Shown piece after piece: positions 10,860 to 20,972 of a stretch of DNA of 64,000 nucleotides (its first letter is position 1; the number at the start of each line of letters is the position of its first letter). Under the pieces are notes generated by a model. It was not told the DNA's origin. It saw nothing but the letters and a program-made list of their open reading frames with translations, and ran no database searches. The translations under genes were made by a program, and so were the position numbers. The DNA comes from Mytilisepta virgata (taxonomy: Eukaryota > Mollusca > Bivalvia > Mytilida > Mytilidae): the NCBI GenBank assembly GCA_028015205.1, contig CM051517.1, forward strand, positions 60,511,455 to 60,575,454. The letters are read 5' to 3'.

Positions 10860-12280
10860 ATAAATTTTTATTAGTAAATTAATTAAATGTCAGTATAACT
10901 GCGAAATCGATCATCACTAACATGTCCACACATGTTGTTGATTACATGAAAAGAGAATAATTAGCTATGTAACAGAGGATGATTTGATTTTTAAATATAA
11001 GATAATTTTTTTTTCAAATAGTGCGTTAGAAGAATAATTACAGGGTTGTTTTTGTCGGAAATAGTAAAGACCGATCACCATATATCAATTTAATTTTATA
11101 CTGTTGTATGTTTGTGTTTTGTTTTCTATGAAACTTTTCATGAGTTTCATGAGTTTTATGAAGAGACGACTTATAAACGACGAATATCTAGAATTAACAA
11201 CATTACACCAACATTTTAAAAAGAAGAAAGAATAGATGGAGGCAGTTGGAAATGATAGCTCACTCTTCACATGTTGCATCCCTTGTGTATCAAATACCCC
11301 ACTTCTTTAAAAAATATATGTTTGAACATGGACTCTAGTCACATGTGATGGATCACGAGGGCTTAAAACATAGAGCTACGTGCCTAGCGTGTCCCCAGTT
11401 GGGGGTAGGGGGTTGTCAGGTCATACTACTGAAAACCTGAACGCTGACCATAATGACCATAGTGGGTTCCATATTCTGCCCAATGTGAGAACTTCTGGAA
11501 AACAATTTTAAAAGAAACCATCAACCAGAAATTCAACTGAGTTTAGTTGCTGAATTTTCTCACATATCTGCAGCAATACTGGTCCTACGTTTGGATAGCA
11601 AGATATAATTTTGGATTCAAGTGGAAAAACTTTGTATTATCCACAGATTTCTCAAATTTCAATATCCCAATTCAGGTGAATTCCCCACTAACATATTGCG
11701 TGATTTCTGCTCAACTAATGGTAACAAAATGTGTCATATTTCAGCAGCAGATGTTCCTTTTCTTCCTCATACAAAAATTTAAAAAAGTAACATTCGGAAA
11801 ACATTGGTAACCAGCTAACCTTAAGCACAGAAAGTAGTACAAATAGTCAGGTATGATATTTTGTTCTTTCACATAATATAATAATTCTAAAATTGCTATA
11901 TAATGAAAACTGATGTTTAGTGTTCCACGACCAACCACTTTAAGGGCAACATATATTGATCCTCATAGAACATATATGTCAGATATTTTTTTTCCTTTTA
12001 TCTCGTTTTTATTTTCTGTTTCATATCAAATTAACAGGCACCAAGCAACTAATGTTGTCAAGAATGATATCTCACGAGAGCAGAAACTTAGAACTTGCAT
12101 AATTATTATTAAACAATTCAATATTCAAGAAAATACAATGTTCTCGGAGTATATGGTAAATGTTATTTGTTTTTCTGCATGAGATACATCTTAAATACAC
12201 AAAAGTGTTTTTCCTATATTTTTATTTGGTATTTAAATTGAAATCTTAATGTAAACTGTAAATATTCATTATTTACTACT
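10860..12280. other. Unique spacer without a supported gene
   Basis: AT-rich DNA between copy 1 of the duplication and the C1q pseudogene. Open frames here (11085-11279, 11547-11810, 11741-11938, 11913-12182) show no recognisable domain, and overlapping frames are open on both strands. I see no repeat structure I can name. Confidence 0.5.
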
Positions 12281-12294
12281 TTAGATTGGTAGAC

Positions 12295-13674
12295 ATGACA
12301 TTACTGATTGTGCTTTTCCTTACGCTTACATCGCCTGCATTGGGAATCAGATCCTGTTCTAGAAATGCCAACATCATGAAGAGTATTCAATATCAGCTGA
12401 AACTGGTGGAAAACAATGATGGAAATTGTGATTGTGACCATAAAGGTCATGAAGGTAGATATCAAAAAATATTTTGTTTTGGATTAGCTGTAATCGACAA
12501 ATTACAATTACATGTGCAAATACGTTAAAACATACTTAAATTTTATCTGCTCCATTTGAAAAAAAAATATTGTAAGGTTATGTAACAAAAGAAACCAAAA
12601 TTGTGTCTCTCATGTCATATGAATTTAAAAATCAACCTAGTACAATGTGCTTTCGTATAAATTAAAATGTAAGTTCCATTAGTGTGCAATACAAAAATTA
12701 TAATTCTAAAATAAGAACTACACATGTATTTGTTATATACACATATTCCTTTGACACATGGCTCTACATTTAGTAGAAATGGAACTTGTGGTTTTTCGCA
12801 TATTGTAAATTCATTCGGCACTCCCCGGCAGATCATACTAATCGTTAGATGAAAGGTAGCGGAATCTGCCGAGGATTGCCGATTGGTTGTAAGTTATAAA
12901 ACTTTACTTTTACCTGAATCGTTACATGAATTCTATACAGTCAAACATGTATTAAGAGGTCACCATTGGGATAAACAAAACCTGACCTTATAAGAGAGGT
13001 GGCCTTTAATTCCAGGTTGAAAATACATGAAACAAACTATTAAGGGGTATTCAGAAAGTGACCTTTCAATTTAGGTGACCTCTTAAAAGAGGTGACTGCT
13101 AAGGCAGGTTTGACTGTATATCTATGAAGTTTGAGATTGATTATGTATTAATTGCTAATGGCGTTTCATTGAGGAACGTTTAATCAAAATGTTTTTTTTT
13201 TTAAATTTTACCAACAATTCCGGTGAATATGAAATGCAAATAAAACATATATCTGAACCATTTATTTATTTTATGAAGATGGAGAAAAATATGGATTCTT
13301 CGCAAGGAGTTCGAAACATCTGTATAACATGTATAACATTCCAAGAGGTAAGACTTTGGTATTTGATACAGCAGTAACAAATGTTGGTTGAGTGTACGAT
13401 ACGTCAACTGGGATCTTCACAGCATCATCACCTGGTTTATACTATTTCTCATGGACTACACTTTGTCCTGCAGGCAAATATTTCCAGACAGAATTAATAG
13501 TGAACAATAAGATATTTGCTCAGAATCATGGTAATGCCAGTGGGTTATCACAGAACCTTCCAAGTACTCAAAGTCCAGATAAAAGCAAAAGACAAAGTGT
13601 GGATTAGACTGAATTCCGCAGGTCAAGCCATGGCTGGTAATTATTGGTCAACCTTCAGCGGCTATAAGATTTAA
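12295..13674 (+). pseudogene. C1q-domain-containing protein gene, two coding exons, disrupted
   Basis: Exon 1 (12295-12454) encodes a signal peptide (MTLLIVLFLTLTSPALG) and a short spacer ending HKGHE. A 3' splice site (TACTACTTTAG) just upstream suggests a 5' untranslated exon. Exon 2 (13279-13674) joins in phase 1 and encodes a C1q domain: GFFARSSK, IPRGKTLVFDTAVTNVG, VYDTSTGIFTASSPGLYYFS, then TFQVLKVQIKAKDKVWIRL and GNYWSTFSGYKI with TAA at 13672. Two lesions are visible: an in-frame TGA at 13389-13391 where Gly is expected in TNVGG, and a one-base gain (or two-base loss) near 13554. AATAAA follows at 13681. Intact homologues are secreted defence lectins in bivalves. The lesions could be allele-specific or assembly errors. 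Confidence 0.8.
12938..13116. mobile_element. Mariner-like MITE in the C1q intron
   Basis: It is a 179-bp element flanked by TA (12936-12937, 13117-13118). Its ends are inverted: CAGTCAAACATGTATTAAG on the left and GGCAGGTTTGACTG on the right. The interior carries GAGGTCACC and GGTGACCTCTTAAAAGAGGT motifs. The TA flanks and CAGT termini fit a Tc1/mariner-derived MITE. Confidence 0.75.
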
Positions 13675-14717
13675 TGTAGAAATAAATTAATAAAATGAAA
13701 TAAAAGTGTTCCTTTTGAATTACAACTTTATTACTATGAATATTTATTCAGTAATTTCTTTAAAAAATACGAGTGGTATTATAACAAATGAACAATTTGA
13801 GCTAGTATCACTTAGCTTCGACCATCTTTGAATCTCCTCTTCAAACATAGCGTTATTGCCTCAGATTATAACACTTTTGATCTAGAAAATAAATATACAA
13901 ATAATGTCGTGCCTTAATTATGGTACCATACATCATCAATCTTAAAAAAAACGTTTCTTGTGCATCTTGTCATTTATTAGTTTCAAAATCCTTGGTATTG
14001 TTCTTTCGGTAGACTTTTTATGATTATATCTCTTAATGGCACGATCGTATGTATTGTTCTATCGGTAGACTGTATCTAATGGCACCTTGGTGGTTAAGAT
14101 TTCTCTACGTTTTTTTTATTGTTTCTCAATTTCTTGGAATTAAATCGATGAAAAGCATGGGAATGGTATCTGAAATGCATTTTATTGTTATATCGTGCTT
14201 TGAATCCTGGTCTTAATGTTGCCAAAAATCAAAAGAGTTAAAAAGCGAAAAGAAACGTTGATCAGTTGGTCATGACATCAGTATTTTCGGTGACAAATTG
14301 AAAACTAAATCTGTTATAAAAGAGACTATATTTCTTTTTTGACATGGTTAATTGCAATTTTCGACTGTTTTGTACATGTTGTAGTGTCTTTTTGAATTCA
14401 ATTGAACGGAATATCTTTATTACTGAAAACATCGTCTTCAAAGAGAACTCCGATATCACGTTTGGTTAAAGTATCCGGTATCATAGTTTGGTTAAGGCTT
14501 TTACCATATTTTACTTTTAATATCAGGAACATATTTTAAAAAACAAAGCTGTTTGCAAGTACCTTAATGTAATACTAATCAACAAGAAGCCCAAGCGAGT
14601 CTGAATAGAAAATTGAGGATCTATACATAGGAGTCTTAAATCGTATATTCTTCAGTGTGAATCACAAATACCCTTTGAATATTTTTATGTCTTGATATTT
14701 GTGGTTATTTTCTACAG

Positions 14718-14803
14718 ACAAAAGTAATATGAAAGAATTTGAAAAAAGGCTCCGAAATGTGACAAAACCTGAATTGAACATTAACACAATTTATATTAAA
14801 CAG
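14718..14803 (+). other. Candidate orphan exon, unrecognised
   Basis: TTATTTTCTACAG precedes and GTGTCT follows an open 86-bp segment reading KSNMKEFEKRLRNVTKPELN then INTIYIKQ. Both splice borders are plausible. The NVTKPELNI motif recalls, weakly, a membrane-proximal region seen in some molluscan membrane proteins. The downstream open frame to 14911 is hydrophobic. It could be a fragment of a dead gene, or chance. Confidence 0.2.
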
Positions 14804-15145
14804 GTGTCTCCGAAAACGTCAAAGAAACTATATAAATCCCTCGCCATTATTTTCAAAATCATTACCTGTAACATATATAGTTTTATTGCAGATGATTTTC
14901 CGTCCATCTAATATTTTATCTATGAGAAGGTCAATCTTTTTTAAACATTCAGTATGGGTACACTTTCATAGATATCAAAGTCTCAGATTCGGTTGCAACC
15001 TTGTGTTTTTGAATTGCAATAATTTAATTGTTCATAAGTTTGTTCCATCATTTGTTTTTGTTGCAATGAAATATAGGACCTATTAAAATTAGATTTAAGT
15101 CAATTAACTGCCATAAAACCGGTCCTGTCGCCTCAATTAGAATCG

Positions 15146-15250
15146 CCGAATTCGAATTTCGAAGTCAAAGGAAAGAGAATTCAGCATAATTTAACAAAAC
15201 AAACAAACACAACATGTATAACTAAAAGAATTAAAAAAAAAACGTGTAAT
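15146..15250 (-). repeat. Interspersed repeat (TTCGAAGTCAAAGGAAA family), degenerate copy
   Basis: TTCGAAGTCAAAGGAAAGAG then AACAAACAAACACAACATGT and an A-rich tail ending AATAAACC. Related copies lie at 17190-17310 and 40945-41045 in this orientation. Confidence 0.55.
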
Positions 15251-15344
15251 AAACCAAATCCCGCCGCGTTTTTGCGCCTGTCCCAAGTCAGAAACCTCTA
15301 GCCGTTGTTAGTCTTGTGTGTTTTTTGAGTTTTGGTTCATTTTC

Positions 15345-15586
15345 AACTAAAGCACTAGCAATGTGAACTTCCATTGAAAACCGGGAGTGAAATCAGGTGC
15401 CCGAGAAGGGTAGGCGTCCTGCTCCAACAGTAAATGACTTAAATACACCAACAAGACAGCACAGAAACTAAAGCACTAGCAATGTGAACTCCCATTGAAA
15501 ACCTGAAGTGACACCAGGTGCTCCAGAAGGGTAAATATATCCTGCTCCGTTAGTAAATGAATGAAATACGTCAACTGTCGATTAAA
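15345..15586 (+). repeat. Two-copy 121-bp tandem repeat
   Basis: AACTAAAGCACTAGCAATGT starts at 15345 and again at 15466. Both units continue through CCATTGAAAACC, CAGGTGC and AGAAGGGTA to a CCTGCTCC..AGTAAATGA segment. AGGTGCTCCGGAAGGGTA at 36790 is related. Confidence 0.75.
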
Positions 15587-15999
15587 ATGAAAACTTATAT
15601 AGTGCATAAATTTCCATTTAATGTGTAAGTATAAGTTTTAAAAGAAATAATACTAAGAGCCTATATTGCTAAAAAAAAATAAAATAAAAACAATAATAAT
15701 AATAATAAAAGTGACAAGTAAGGTTAATAGTCACAGCTCATGCTTTACGTCTCGCAATCATTGGAGCAAACTAAATCACCAAAACGTCCATTCAAACATT
15801 TAATATTAAACAAATACAGCAAAAACAAAGAGGATTACTGCTGTCACAAAAGCTTCTTGACCAGGGTTTTACCAGGGATAAGTTGATGTCATAACTTAGG
15901 ACATTTTACGGTCGTCATCACGAATTGATTGACCGTTACAGTGTTCCAATATCTAATATGATGTTGAACCTGTTCCCACTGTCGTAAAATTTCATGTTC

Positions 16000-16170
16000 C
16001 ACCACCGATTTGAGACTACTACTACTATAGGAGTTCGTGTTGTTCATTGTTTTACAGTTTGGAGTGTTTATTTGTTGTGCTTGTGGTTCCCGGGTTCATT
16101 TGTCTTCCCGGGTTTGTCTGCCTAATGGATTGCGTTTTTTGGTTTGCTCCTTAGGTATATTTGTCCTCTT
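16000..16170 (+). repeat. Interspersed repeat, inverted relative to 36610-36870
   Basis: CACCACCGATTTGAGACTAC, GGAGTTCGTGTTGTTCATTG, GTTTGTCTGCCTAATGGATT and GCGTTTTTTGGTTTG match the reverse complement of 36610-36870 (AACACGAACTCC, ACAGACAAACCCGGGAAGAC, CAAAAAACGCAATG). It is a dispersed noncoding repeat. Confidence 0.6.
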
Positions 16171-16438
16171 TTTACATGTTCTATAAGGACTTATCTTAAA
16201 TTTCCAACATTCCTCTGTCAAATGTTTTTAAAAAAAAATTCTGAATATGCTTGAAGACGATTAAAAAAGAGAATACCTTCCTATCTATTCTTTTGATTTA
16301 CAGCTCTGTCAGAGCACTTCGTCTGTTAAGTACCGTTTTACATTCTCCAACCTCTAAACACTTAGTTACAATTCTATTAAATGCATTAATTAAATTATAA
16401 TAGCACTTATTTCAATTATATTTCATCAAAATACATAG

Positions 16439-16601
16439 TACCTGGATACACATTCGTTGAGACGTACAAAAATGTACTATAAGGTAGTTGTACGACAGAG
16501 CTTAATTTCTCCTAACGCTTCTAAATGATGTAGTGAAGACGGAGCTGATCTTCTTCTAATGAATTCTTCTTATGTTTATGAATTTGCTGTAACACAGATA
16601 G
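16439..16601 (+). pseudogene. Orphan CTLD exon (equivalent of PAN-CTLD exon 2), frameshifted
   Basis: This segment is homologous to 9007-9180 and 26884-27057. PGYTFVET is followed by a one-base gain near 16465. In the shifted frame it reads MYYKVVVRQS, CSEDGADLLLMNSS and YEFAVTQI, keeping the CTLD helix-Cys-Gly-Ala pattern. A TGA at 16526-16528 breaks that frame, and an AG acceptor (16437) and GTAATA donor (16602) are still visible. I found no PAN exon upstream and no third exon downstream before 17.6 kb, so this is a remnant of a third, older family member. Confidence 0.7.
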
Positions 16602-17189
16602 GTAATATACATCTATAATGATAAGCACCATTTCACTAGTCTACTTTACACAGTTGAAATATATATACATTTGTGTATACTAAAATTAGTACATCAGCAC
16701 AACATCATATATGAGCTATGGTCGCTTACTTGTGTACATTTCAACCTTTTGAAACACACGAGTAAATTGAACTTAACTTATCAACAACAAAAATCAACTT
16801 ACAAAGATAGCATTGTCATAGAATTATTTGGATACATTATGTTAAGTGCGTTTTAGAGATACTTATATCAAAATTGGAAATGAATTTTCCCACAATGTTA
16901 TACGCCCGGTTTGGCGGCCATCTTCATCATCTTTTTCCAATTCTAGAATAGGACCACCTAAGAACCATTTCGGCAATTAAATGTTTTATACATCTGGCTA
17001 TTTAGTTTAGTATAAAAAGATTTTAAAATTTATCCATGTTGGTTGGAATTCTCGGACGCCTAACACAATTCTGAAAGAAAACACCCATGCACTATTTCTC
17101 AAAAGAAAGTTTACGACGACATGTTCATATTGTCCTTTTGGCCTACGCGGTCACCAAATTTAGATGCCAATATCTACAAGAGACAACCA

Positions 17190-17310
17190 AAGAGACAACA
17201 CATTGGGGACAGTCCACGGATTCGAAGTCAAAGGAAAAGACTAAGTCAGGATAATGGAACACAAGAAACAAACACAACAAGTATACATGTAAAAATACAA
17301 GAATAAAAAA
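17190..17310 (-). repeat. Interspersed repeat (TTCGAAGTCAAAGGAAA family)
   Basis: GGATTCGAAGTCAAAGGAAA, AGACTAAGTCAGGATAATGG and ACAAACACAACAAGTATACA. It matches 40945-41045. The small ORFs 17121-17306 and 17143-17331 are repeat sequence. Confidence 0.6.
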
Positions 17311-17653
17311 CGTATACATAAATGCCAACACCTTTTTGGTGCTTTCTGTAAAAACAATCTGAGTCAGTAATTATAATTTTTCATAGAATATTGTATCCTA
17401 CAGCATAATCATAAGAAATCGACAATGTAAAACGATGAGCAAAATCACTTGGGGCTTAACTTAAAGCTAAGGGGGATAAAAAAAATATTTTAAAAAAATT
17501 TATATTTTTATTTTTGTAAACTTAATTTAACAGAAAATTGAATATGCTGAGTTATCCCTCCCTCATCCTCCCTTATATTTGTGTCTAATTCTGTTGTGTC
17601 TACTATGCTGCTGACTTTGCACTTTTCAACTGTTTTGTTGTATCTGTATGTCC

Positions 17654-18690
17654 TTAAGAATTCTGGTCAAGGGATGACATGTATGTTTTCAGTACTATTA
17701 AAGAGGACTAATTAACAGAAAGAGTTGAACAAGCTTTAGTTCTGTTATTCCTGGTCTGACTGAAAATTCTCAAACTGTCAGCATTGCTATGAGGGATTAC
17801 TAATATTCCAAGCATTGTGTCTGAAAGTCCTGAACATTCCGTCTTTCCATCAGGATATCATGTACCAATATTTATCTATTCTTTCTTCTTCAATAAGTTC
17901 ATCTGAGAGTTTTGCAATTTCATAAAGAGAAAATTGTATTTCAATTAGATCCTTTACATTGTTGTTGTTATAAGAAATGTATCCATGAAATATTCCACTG
18001 ATGAGAACTTTTGACTTGTTCGAATTTTTATATCTGCCACTTTAGTGTTTGGTAACAAAGGGTAATTCATAGGACGTTTTTCTTAATAATATATTCACAT
18101 GCAGTAATAAAGTGATTCCCTACCGACTGAAAAAATGTTCTTTCTTCATCACTAGACAATTTAATTTGTTTTAAGAACAACCGACTATCTGATCCTATAA
18201 TTTGATTTTTTTATACTTTCTTTCAAAGTATCTGACTACCTCAGGTTATTTGAAGTAGTACAATGTAACTGCATCAGATTTTGAAAATAAACCTAACATT
18301 CCTCTTTTTAAAACGTATATAAGAGGTTTGTCACTTTGCAGCAATGTGTTAAATTTAACAGATAGACCGAAACAGAGACAGTACAGCTTAGTTTTTGTAG
18401 AGTTTCTCAATATATTTTGAACCCTTTCCACACATGATGGTAAACTGAACTCTATGACCTTTGGTTTAGGTTTTGACTGAAGGTCACTTACTGTTTGCTT
18501 AGCCATAGATGTACTGATAGATGGACTGTTAGTCGATTTAAAAGAAGCTATGTTCTTACTTATAGTTTTTGCATCTGTGGATTTCAATTTAGCTTTAGGG
18601 TTATGTTGTAAAGTTGATACCGAGGAAGCTTTACCACTCTTTCCACCTCGAGTACTAGTGCTACCTTTACATTTAAAGTTTCTGCATTTT
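17654..18690 (-). pseudogene. hAT-like transposase remnant, copy 2
   Basis: Reading down the minus strand from about 18690 there is an open stretch of ~150 codons. It is Ser/Lys-rich first (KSTDAKTISKNIASFKST), then LPSCVERVQNIL, FNTLLQSDKPLIYVLKR and DAVTLYYF. After breaks the sense continues as DEERTFFQSV, TACEYIIKK, KVADIKIRTSQKFSSVEYF, EIAKLSDELIEEERIDKYWY and finally GILVIPHSNADSLRIFSQTR with TKACSTLSVN. IPHSNA..(E)RIFS is the signature of the hAT C-terminal dimerisation region, and the order of blocks matches hAT-like/ZMYM-related proteins I know from invertebrates. Several frameshifts and stops (for example TAA within the C-terminal part) make it non-functional. Copy 1 is more decayed. 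Confidence 0.6.
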
Positions 18691-18699
18691 TATTTTCAG

Positions 18700-20227
18700 A
18701 TTTTTTTTGTTTTTCTTTCGTTTTCTTCTCTATATCTAATTTCTGTTCAAAAACATTTTCAATGCATCCCACTGCTCAAGAAGTCTGTCAATGCAGATTC
18801 CTAGTTACAACCATGTTTAATAATTTTATGAGGTTCTATTTCACACATCAATTGGCGGTTCTTCTATTGAAAATTACGCGTAGAACCTTTATATAAATAA
18901 TAGTAATTGTTAACAAGTATATTTTCCAATTTCACAGGTAAGTTTTCAGCTGCCTTCTGTGCAGCAATATGTACTAGACGACATGGGCACTAATAAAAAC
19001 TTGTTGACCAGCAACAAAACGTTTGCAACACCTTTATGGTTTCCTGTCACAACCACATCGAAAACAATTTTTCCTTGTGAAAGCGCGTCGTTATCATCAT
19101 TGACGCGAAAAAATGCGGAAAAAATAAATCAAAAAGTTCAAATGCCTAAACTGCCAAAAATTACAAAAAAGGGCGAATTTTAAGGAATCCGGACCATAAA
19201 TGACCACTTGATTATTCAAAAGTCCCCGGATGTTCCATACAACGCAATTGAAATGACCTCGGTAACTATCGGCAAACTTCGGAAATGCCAATATAACTAA
19301 CTTATTTTTACAGACTCTGCATATAAGCAACAAAATGGATTTCAACTTGAGAAAAATATATATAAAAAATCCCAGCTTTAAATTGTTTGGTTCAGCCATT
19401 CACGGTCAAAAAGAGATACAATTTTCGATCATGATCTATTATGGTCCGGATACCTTAATTCACGTTTTCAAACATTTCAAAGCGAATGTTTTTTTTAATA
19501 AACAAACCCCTGACATACAATTATCAAATTATTACTGTTGCATAAAATAGATCACATGCAGAGAAAATTCAAAAAGGACTAGGCCGCCTGTACACCAGTA
19601 GAAAGCGAGTCAGTTCGTACTAACTGAAATTTAAACATAATTAAATGTATGTATATGACTTAAAGAAATTAAATAATGTCGATTTATAAATTCAGGAAAA
19701 TGAAATTTAGTCAAATCGTTAAAATCGAAAATGAATAATTAATTAAAGTTACTAACAAAGCTGTGTCTTCTCCAACAAACATGTATAAAGTCAGTCTCCC
19801 ATGTAATTGCTAAAGCATGTTGACGTTGCAGACATAGATACTATAATGATTGATACATTTCAAGATGGATGAAACGACCATATTAAATTGCTAACAATGT
19901 TTCCTTTGTTCGTCTTGGAATATCTTGTTTATAACTTATACAACGTACCATCACGATATCCTGATACCAGTCATTTAGTTGTCTCATTAATTGATTATTT
20001 ACTATAAGAGATGGCACGAGCTTCCCACATTATGCAGCAGATAACCAAAACAAAACTCAAACTTGAATGAGTGGGAGTGCTTTTCTGAAGTTTGTATCGA
20101 CTTCATGGTCTGACGAAAACATATATTTAAGAAACATTTGGATAGCTGCAATAAAACATTTAAATTTTATTGTTGTAAACATTCATTTGGCATAAGAACA
20201 TTTCAACTGCAGAAAACGTTTGAGGTG
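18700..20227. other. Gene-free flank upstream of lectin gene 2
   Basis: It aligns to 677-1923. Open frames such as 18959-19183, 19097-19399 and 19335-19550 have no counterpart of equal length in copy 1 and no recognisable domain. Confidence 0.4.
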
Positions 20228-20528
20228 ATGGCGAAAAACGTGTTGGTTATTTTATTTTTTATTCATGGTCAGATGTGGGCTGAAATTAAAAAAGGAATGT
20301 TTCATGTTGAAGTTGGAAAATGCATTGCAGGAACTTCAGATGCAACTGAAATATTGCAGACGAGCTCAACGATTGAATGTGCATGTCAGTGTTTCAAAAT
20401 TGTGCACTGCCGTGCCTGTAGCTACAACAAACCCAACAAGACATGTGTCGTACACACGTCCGCTGATAAATGCATACAAACCGAGCCATCACCATTCTCT
20501 GTGACTGCAACAAGAAGTTTCGATAAAC
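20228..20528 (+). CDS. PAN-CTLD secreted lectin-like protein, gene 2, exon 1
   Basis: This is the duplicate of gene 1 with exons 20228-20528, 26884-27057 and 27650-27864, also 229 aa with identical exon lengths. The signal peptide is MAKNVLVILFFIHGQMWA. The PAN/apple-like module keeps every cysteine (ECACQCFKIVHCRACSY, KTCVVH, DKC). By hand alignment the two proteins differ at about 23 of 229 positions, nine of them in this exon, with no frameshift or stop. Retained reading frames in all three exons, despite 0.5-0.7 kb indels in the introns, argue that both copies are or recently were functional. The donor GTATGT at 20529 leaves phase 1. Confidence 0.85.
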
Positions 20529-20972
20529 GTATGTTATTAATGTATTCCTTACTTTAACCGTTTCCTCTTGATGTACAACAATGGTATGTGTTGATATGGT
20601 ACATTCGGACATCCTGTAAAATAAAATATCAAAATAATTGTGGTTTCATTTAAATAACATAAAGAAAAACAAATAAATTGGAACATGTTGATTTTTTTTT
20701 CAAATTTAAAAAACGTAGAACTAAAGGAAAATTATTCAATTAAACAAACAATTGGCAAAATTTACCAATTGTCATTCAGATCGACCGATGAATATATGTA
20801 AATTATATCTGTCATACCTGCAAGAAAACGAAATTCAAATTAGAGCATACTTAAAACTCGACATTAAAAATTGTCGGAATGAACATTCAACGGTGTCAAA
20901 TGTTTCAACATGTTCATACATGTATTAGTAATCCCGCACAGATTCAAGTTTTTCTAATACAAATATCAACTA

